A DNA stretch of 64,000 bases from MGIIb-O2 sp002494975 (GTDB lineage Archaea > Thermoplasmatota > Poseidoniia > Poseidoniales > Thalassarchaeaceae): contig JAOMRN010000001.1 of the NCBI GenBank assembly GCA_028355015.1, forward strand, positions 186,001 through 250,000, given 5' to 3'. Each line of letters opens with the position of its first letter. Positions within the stretch are counted from its first letter, which is position 1. The notes under the pieces were generated by a model. That model was given only the letters and a program-made list of their open reading frames with translations, searched no databases and was not told the origin of the DNA. The translations under genes were made by a program, and so were the position numbers. Below are positions 59,306 to 64,000 of this stretch, piece after piece.

Positions 59306-61381
59306 ATGTCTCAGGTTAAAACGCAGCAAATGGGTCGTTTACTCGCTGCTGGTAGCAAAGATCTGATTGATGAAGTAGTTGATGCGTTGGCAGAATTAAA
59401 CGCCTTACACATCATAGAATACGATGGTACAGATGAAGGTTTCAATCTAGGTACTCCGAAAGAAGAGGCTGAAGAAGTAGGTAAACGTCTGTCTAAATTA
59501 CGTTCTGCTGCATCTCTTGTTGATGTTTCTGGTCCGAATAAACCAGTGTCAGCAAAGAAGGTCCGTTCAGAACTCGAAAATAATCTCTCTAAGGCAGTAG
59601 AATATCTTTTGGAAAAAAGTACTCGTCTTGATTCAGTAGAGAATAGTCTGTCTTCTCTAGAGGAAGAAGCGGCTGTCTTGGAATTAATTTCATCAATTGA
59701 TTTAGACGTAGAGTTATTATCTGGTTATTCGGAATTATCTTCATTCGTAGGTATTGTGAATGATTTAGAAATGGCTAAAGAAATCACATCTAATAGCCTT
59801 TTCTTTAGCGGCGTATCTAAAAAAACTAAGGTGATTGCTGTTTTTGTTAAAAATAGTGATTCTAACGATACACAATCTCAATTGAATGCATCCGGATTCC
59901 AGGCAATTAACCTTCCAGAGAATGTCAGTGGCAGTTCGCATATTTTACTCTCAGGAGTACGTGAGTCAATCAGCGCACTATCTAAAGAGAAGTCATCAAT
60001 AACTGAAGAGATAGATAATTGGACAAACGAATTCGGAGAATCTCTAGTTTGTGGCTTAGAATTATTAGAGAGAGAACATGACATTCTGACTGCACCTGTT
60101 AAGATCGCAGTATCGGAGCATGCTTTCTTCATCGATGGTTGGATAGAAATGTCTCGCTCCGAGGAAGTTAAATCTGCTCTGTCAAAATCTTGCCTATACA
60201 CTGAGGTTTCTCCCTTTGTGCTGAAGGCAGGCGGCGGTGGCCATGGTCATTCAGATCATGCTCATCATCAAGAGATGCCTCCTATCTCCTATCAAAATAG
60301 AAAAGTCAGTAAGCCAATGGAATTACTTACTGATGCAGTAGGGAGACCAGCGTACGGAAGGATAGATCCTACTTTGTTTATGTTTGTTACTTATCCAATT
60401 TTCTTCGGAATGATGCTTGGAGATATGGCTTATGGTTTAGTCACAATGTCTCTAGGTGCACTAGTAATGAGTCGCGCGGGTTCAAATGAAATGATGAATT
60501 TAGGTGGTAAATTCCTAGTCTACATAGGATTAGGGACTCTCGGATTTGGTTACATCTATGCAGAGTTTGCTGGTTGGGAGATTCTTCCTCATCACGGCCA
60601 CAATCCTGCCGAAAATCTAGCCTTCCTGTATCCATTTGAGCTAGACCATGGGCATGCATGGGCGGCCCACCTACCATTTGGCATCGAACTGGCTTTCCCA
60701 TTCCATAGGGTTACTCCAACATCTGATTATGGCAACTTGGAACACCTAATTGTCTTGACGATTTACCTTGGATTCCTTCATATCATATTTGGCAGAATTA
60801 TCGGATTTAGGGATGTTTTATTTTACGGTACTGATCATGGTCACGTTGGACTTTTAGCAGCATTTTTTGAACATGGAGTGTGGATTTTATTACTAATTGG
60901 AGGTTTCATGTTTTCATATGGTTATCTTGGCCCTGATGAGGCCGAATATATGATGCAACCTGGTGCTATTGTGGCTTTAAGTGCAGTTATTTTGCTGATG
61001 TGGACATTGTACAACTATCATGGCATACCTCTAGCAATAAGTTTGTTATTAGCTCCCATTGAGGCTATTGGAATGATGCCTTCAGTTATATCCTATGTGC
61101 GTCTTTTTGCGGTAGGAATTGTAGGAGTGAAAATCGCTGAGACCGGTAACATGTTGTGGGACCCAATGAAAGATGCCGTCTCAGATGATCCTTTATTTGT
61201 GCCCGTTTTCTTTGTAGGTTGGTTAGCAGTTCAATTCTTCGCATGGGGTCTTGGGGTATTCAGCCCTAATATTCATGCGGCCAGACTTCATTTCGTAGAA
61301 TGGATGAGGCAATATTATGATTCTAGCGGAGAGGCATTCGTGCCTTTCGGTTTCCGCTCGCACCACGTGGAGGTCGAGTGA
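59306..61381 (+). CDS. atpI: A-type ATP synthase subunit I
   Basis: Membrane subunit of 691 aa homologous to V-ATPase a. The N-terminal cytoplasmic part is coiled-coil-rich and attaches to the stalks. The C-terminal half has about eight TMs that form the ion half-channels. The essential Arg lies in ISYVRLFAVGIVGVKIAE, and PIFFGMMLGDMAYGL is a family signature. A His-rich loop (HGHSDHAHHQEM) precedes TM1 and may bind metal. ATG 59306 follows GGAGGTTACAATC, a strong Shine-Dalgarno. Confidence 0.93.
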   Translation: MSQVKTQQMGRLLAAGSKDLIDEVVDALAELNALHIIEYDGTDEGFNLGTPKEEAEEVGKRLSKLRSAASLVDVSGPNKPVSAKKVRSELENNLSKAVEYLLEKSTRLDSVENSLSSLEEEAAVLELISSIDLDVELLSGYSELSSFVGIVNDLEMAKEITSNSLFFSGVSKKTKVIAVFVKNSDSNDTQSQLNASGFQAINLPENVSGSSHILLSGVRESISALSKEKSSITEEIDNWTNEFGESLVCGLELLEREHDILTAPVKIAVSEHAFFIDGWIEMSRSEEVKSALSKSCLYTEVSPFVLKAGGGGHGHSDHAHHQEMPPISYQNRKVSKPMELLTDAVGRPAYGRIDPTLFMFVTYPIFFGMMLGDMAYGLVTMSLGALVMSRAGSNEMMNLGGKFLVYIGLGTLGFGYIYAEFAGWEILPHHGHNPAENLAFLYPFELDHGHAWAAHLPFGIELAFPFHRVTPTSDYGNLEHLIVLTIYLGFLHIIFGRIIGFRDVLFYGTDHGHVGLLAAFFEHGVWILLLIGGFMFSYGYLGPDEAEYMMQPGAIVALSAVILLMWTLYNYHGIPLAISLLLAPIEAIGMMPSVISYVRLFAVGIVGVKIAETGNMLWDPMKDAVSDDPLFVPVFFVGWLAVQFFAWGLGVFSPNIHAARLHFVEWMRQYYDSSGEAFVPFGFRSHHVEVE

Positions 61382-61430
61382 TATCACATTCCAAGCTATT
61401 ATGCTTAGAAAAAAAATGGAGGAAAAAAAT

Positions 61431-61733
61431 ATGAATAACAAAAATAAAATGAGTGGATTAAGTCTGTTACTAGCATTATCGTCAGTTGTGATGATTGCGA
61501 GTGGCGTTCAGGCAGAAGCAAACGAACAAACAGTAGAAGCATATGCGAACATAGGTGCAGGAATCGCCCTAGGTTTAGCAGGAATTGGAACTGGCCTAAG
61601 TCAAGGACCAATCGGTGCAGCAGCTGTTGGTATGATTGCAGAAGATAGCAGTAAGTTCGTTAACGGACTAATCTTCACAGCTCTACCTGAGACAATCGTT
61701 CTTTTCGGATTCCTTGCATTATTCTTGCTCTGA
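61431..61733 (+). CDS. atpK: A-type ATP synthase subunit K (proteolipid c ring)
   Basis: A 100-aa proteolipid. A cleavable-looking signal (residues 1-28, ending VQAEA) precedes one helical hairpin: TM1 GIALGLAGIGTGLSQGPIG and TM2 FTALPETIVLFGFL. The ion-binding Glu is Glu87 in PET. A Gln in TM1 plus the ET pair is compatible with either H+ or Na+ binding and cannot be settled by eye. Start chosen at ATG 61431, behind GGAGG. Confidence 0.92.
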   Translation: MNNKNKMSGLSLLLALSSVVMIASGVQAEANEQTVEAYANIGAGIALGLAGIGTGLSQGPIGAAAVGMIAEDSSKFVNGLIFTALPETIVLFGFLALFLL

Positions 61734-61788
61734 GCAGAATTGTGTAGGTTCGTATAAATGATTAATTAAAAACACGAGGTGTAATGAA

Positions 61789-62346
61789 ATGACATTGGAT
61801 GCATTAGCAAACGAAATCGCGGCTCAAGCGAAAGCTGAAGCTGAATCGATTATCGCAGCCGCTAAGCAACAAGCTAAAGAAATTGAGGGTGAAGCAAAAG
61901 CAGTAGCTTCTTCTTTCTCCTCAGATATGAAAGCACGTGCTGAGCGAGAGAGCGCCCAGTTGTCAGTAGAAGTAGTAGCATCAGCTAAACAAGCAAACCA
62001 GAAGCATCTTCTAATCGCTAGACGCGAAGAATTGGATGAGACCTGGAATTCAATACGTGTATCGGTGGCGTCACCAGATCTCAAAGGTCGTTCTGATGTC
62101 CTAAGTGCACTTTTAGCTGAAGCGAGCAAATCTGGAGAAGGAATGTTACTTCGTCCAGTTTCGACTGATCGCAAAGCGCTTGAAAAAGGGAATTTTTCTC
62201 TTGGTGACGACGTTGAAGGATTAGGGGGCTTTGTCCTTGAATCTAAAGACGGTTCAATAGTACTTGACTATCGATTTGATAGTCGTCTAGAAGAAGCTTG
62301 GAATGCTAATCTAGGTACTGTAAATAAAACTTTATTTGGTAATTAA
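61789..62346 (+). CDS. atpE: A-type ATP synthase subunit E
   Basis: A 185-aa peripheral stalk subunit. The N-terminal half is a long Ala/Glu/Lys helix (AKAEAESIIAAAKQQAKEIE) that pairs with H; the C-terminal globular part carries GGFVLESKDGSIVLDYRFDSRLEEAW, the family end motif. It follows subunit K by 55 bases and precedes C by 11. Confidence 0.92.
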   Translation: MTLDALANEIAAQAKAEAESIIAAAKQQAKEIEGEAKAVASSFSSDMKARAERESAQLSVEVVASAKQANQKHLLIARREELDETWNSIRVSVASPDLKGRSDVLSALLAEASKSGEGMLLRPVSTDRKALEKGNFSLGDDVEGLGGFVLESKDGSIVLDYRFDSRLEEAWNANLGTVNKTLFGN

Positions 62347-62357
62347 TTGGTGAAAAT

Positions 62358-63413
62358 ATGACTGGAATAGTAAGTGGCCGTTCTAATATTTACAACGCTT
62401 CAGCTCGCGCTAAAGCACGTAAGGCTTCTCTAATTGATCCCACCCGTATGCGACAATTGTTGCAATTAGGCCCGGAATCAATTGGTGCAAGTATTGGTGA
62501 GCTAGGATATCGTTCTGAAATGGATATATATTCCGCTCGTATGGACGGGGCTGATGCAGTAGAAGCTGCACTTTTCCACAATCTTGATAATGATCTATCT
62601 GAGGTAATGAGATTCTGTCAAGGGCCTCTTAAATCAATAGTTTCAGTCTATGTTGAACGTTTCTCTTATGAGAAGGCAAAGACCGTTCTCCGTGCAGTTA
62701 ACGGCGGATGTTCAGATGAATTAATTGAATCACAAATTCTTCCTTCTGAAAATCCTAAAAATTCATTATGGCTTGAAATTGTTAGGAATACAGAGACAGT
62801 TGCAGAAGCAGCTGGTGCAATGGCAGGTACGCCTTGGGGCAAGGAATTAGGTAAATTAGAAGGTACTGAATCAACACTAGAAGAAATGGAAGATGCATTG
62901 GATCGACAATACTACAATCACGCTTTGAAAGTTTCTCGAGGAAAGGATTCCAGTATCCATCTAATGAAGTATATCAGAACCGAGATCGACCATCGAAATA
63001 TAATCAATCAATTCCGTGAACTACGTCAAAATATTTCTCCAGACAAACGTTTACAGATGGTTATTTCAGGCGGTCGTATTCAGAACTCAGTAATGGCACA
63101 AGCGTCCCAAGCAACATCTCAGGAAGCGATAGTAGATGCTCTTCGCCGTAGCAACTCATTTGATGATGAGGGCTTCGATGAAGCACTTCAACAGTCAAAA
63201 GTCACGGGTTCTTTAGATCCAATAGCATCTCTTTTGACACATAAAAGACATGCGATGCTAAAGCGTTTCGCGTATCTTAATCCGGTGTCATCATTCCCAG
63301 TAATTTACTATATCGAGCGTAAAGTGCTCGAAATACAAAATCTTCGTCTTCTTGTGCGTGGGAAGACGATTGGCCTCACATCAGAGGTATTAGAAGCGCA
63401 TATGGATTTTTGA
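62358..63413 (+). CDS. atpC: A-type ATP synthase subunit C
   Basis: A 351-aa V-type d/A-type C subunit that links the central stalk to the proteolipid ring. Its helical repeats include ELGYRSEMDIYSAR and SRGKDSSIHLMKYIRTEIDHRNI; the C-terminus has FPVIYYIERKVLEIQNLRLLVRGK, the family signature. It is between E and F with short gaps. Confidence 0.92.
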   Translation: MTGIVSGRSNIYNASARAKARKASLIDPTRMRQLLQLGPESIGASIGELGYRSEMDIYSARMDGADAVEAALFHNLDNDLSEVMRFCQGPLKSIVSVYVERFSYEKAKTVLRAVNGGCSDELIESQILPSENPKNSLWLEIVRNTETVAEAAGAMAGTPWGKELGKLEGTESTLEEMEDALDRQYYNHALKVSRGKDSSIHLMKYIRTEIDHRNIINQFRELRQNISPDKRLQMVISGGRIQNSVMAQASQATSQEAIVDALRRSNSFDDEGFDEALQQSKVTGSLDPIASLLTHKRHAMLKRFAYLNPVSSFPVIYYIERKVLEIQNLRLLVRGKTIGLTSEVLEAHMDF

Positions 63414-63423
63414 GGTAGATAAT

Positions 63424-63723
63424 ATGGAAATAGCAGTAGTCGGTTCCCTTGATTTTACCCTTGGTTTCCAACTTGCAGGTGTTTTGAGATTACACAACCC
63501 TGCTAATCTAGATGAGTTGACTTCAACAATGAAGTCTCTATTAAATGAAAAAGAAGTAGGAGTTGTTGTAATTGATAACTCCGATTTATTACAGCTTCCG
63601 GAAAGATTGCGAGTGCAACTATCCGAAAGTATCACACCCACTGTATTGGGTATTGGGACCGAAGAGGATAATACCCTCAGAGAGTCCATCAAATCGGCCC
63701 TAGGAGTCGACTTGTGGAAGTAA
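63424..63723 (+). CDS. atpF: A-type ATP synthase subunit F
   Basis: A 99-aa central-stalk subunit with a CheY-like fold. It begins MEIAVVGSLDFTLGFQLAGV (family pattern: IaviGd-d-v-GFrLaGi) and has VGVVVIDNSDLLQLPERLR in the second strand. It ends just before the subunit A leader. Confidence 0.92.
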   Translation: MEIAVVGSLDFTLGFQLAGVLRLHNPANLDELTSTMKSLLNEKEVGVVVIDNSDLLQLPERLRVQLSESITPTVLGIGTEEDNTLRESIKSALGVDLWK

Positions 63724-63758
63724 ATCCTAGAAAAAAAAATAAAGGAAGTGAATTAAAA

Positions 63759-64000
63759 ATGAGTGAAGAAAATGGAGTGATTTATCGCATCTCTGGACCA
63801 GTTGTAACCGCAGTAGGAATTTCGCCAAGAATGTATGAAGTTGTGCGAGTAGGTGATGAAGGTTTAATGGGAGAAGTTATTGAATTACACGGCGAACAAT
63901 CAGTTATTCAGGTATATGAGGAAACCTCGGGTGTCAGACCTGGTGAACCGGTTATTAGAACTGGGCAAACCTTGTCTGTTCAACTAGGACCAGGTCTTTT
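63759..64000 (+). CDS. atpA: A-type ATP synthase subunit A, N-terminal part (cut by window end)
   Basis: The first 80 codons of the catalytic subunit. ATG 63759 follows AAAGGAAGTG. The N-terminal beta-barrel is clear: GVIYRISGPVVTAVG, GLMGEVIELHGEQSVIQVYEETSG, and VRPGEPVIRTGQTLSVQLGPGL. The frame continues past base 64000, so the nucleotide-binding domain is not seen. Confidence 0.93.
   Translation, partial: MSEENGVIYRISGPVVTAVGISPRMYEVVRVGDEGLMGEVIELHGEQSVIQVYEETSGVRPGEPVIRTGQTLSVQLGPGL

Overview
The window is a compact, AT-rich archaeal chromosome segment. Archaeal markers: Nop5 and fibrillarin (1-1585), RfcS (29648), an elongator tRNA-Met with an archaeal intron (31572), GatD (40291), Pelota (45784), an RPA-type ssDNA-binding operon (51146), isoprenoid-lipid enzymes (55996-58105) and an A-type ATP synthase operon (58966 to the end). 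These sit among bacterial-looking metabolic genes: MutM, fused acyl-CoA mutase, Fhs, RNase PH, FadD and a carboxyltransferase. The mix, the tight packing and the aerobic, amino-acid and fatty-acid-oriented metabolism fit a marine planktonic Thermoplasmatota archaeon (Marine Group II/III, Poseidoniia). That placement is inference; no rRNA is present.

Layout. 1-5.7 kb: snoRNP proteins, a DNA glycosylase, an SDR, an aquaporin and unknown genes. 5.75-5.88 kb: a cluster of five 16-nt palindromes whose arms covary. 6.0-9.3 kb: an IcmF-type cobalamin mutase with its own G-protein domain. 10.0-16.4 kb: the most unusual block. It holds a 71-aa ubiquitin-like protein ending in GG plus one residue, an E1-like protein fused to a JAB/JAMM-like domain, two small co-transcribed proteins, a divergent TFB-like factor and two long paralogous zinc-ribbon proteins of unknown function. 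16.4-23.4 kb: a zinc-ribbon protein, a LysE-type exporter, an acyl-CoA ligase, a SMUG-like glycosylase, a YbaK editing protein and a PAP2 membrane enzyme.

23.4-32 kb: a two-subunit class III extradiol dioxygenase plus a RidA-family deaminase, resembling the 2-aminophenol/2-aminomuconate pathway; a secreted PLC-like lipoprotein; an amino-acid permease with two C-terminal EF-hands; PanB; RfcS; and tRNA-Met with an intron. 32-36.2 kb: a membrane/proteolysis operon (unknown membrane protein, DUF805-CPBP protease fusion, membrane-anchored trypsin-like protease). 36.2-40.2 kb: a lipoprotein hydrolase, a Rieske oxygenase and a membrane protein. 40.3-48.7 kb: GatD, acyl-CoA carboxyltransferase, AroE, Fhs, Pelota and an endonuclease IV-like protein.

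48.7-58.8 kb: tRNA-Phe, bacterial-type RNase PH, Mog, a possible SAP18-like small protein, RPA and its partner, a triple-SAP protein, a PBG-deaminase-like protein, prenyl synthase, geranylgeranyl reductase and a methyltransferase. 58.97-64 kb: ATP synthase genes in the order H-I-K-E-C-F-A, with A cut by the window end. Five convergent gene pairs share stop codons with exactly 4 nt of overlap, so intergenic space is minimal. No gene-free stretch exceeds 300 bases; the longest (5729-6019) holds the palindrome cluster. No CRISPR array, insertion sequence or integrase was seen.
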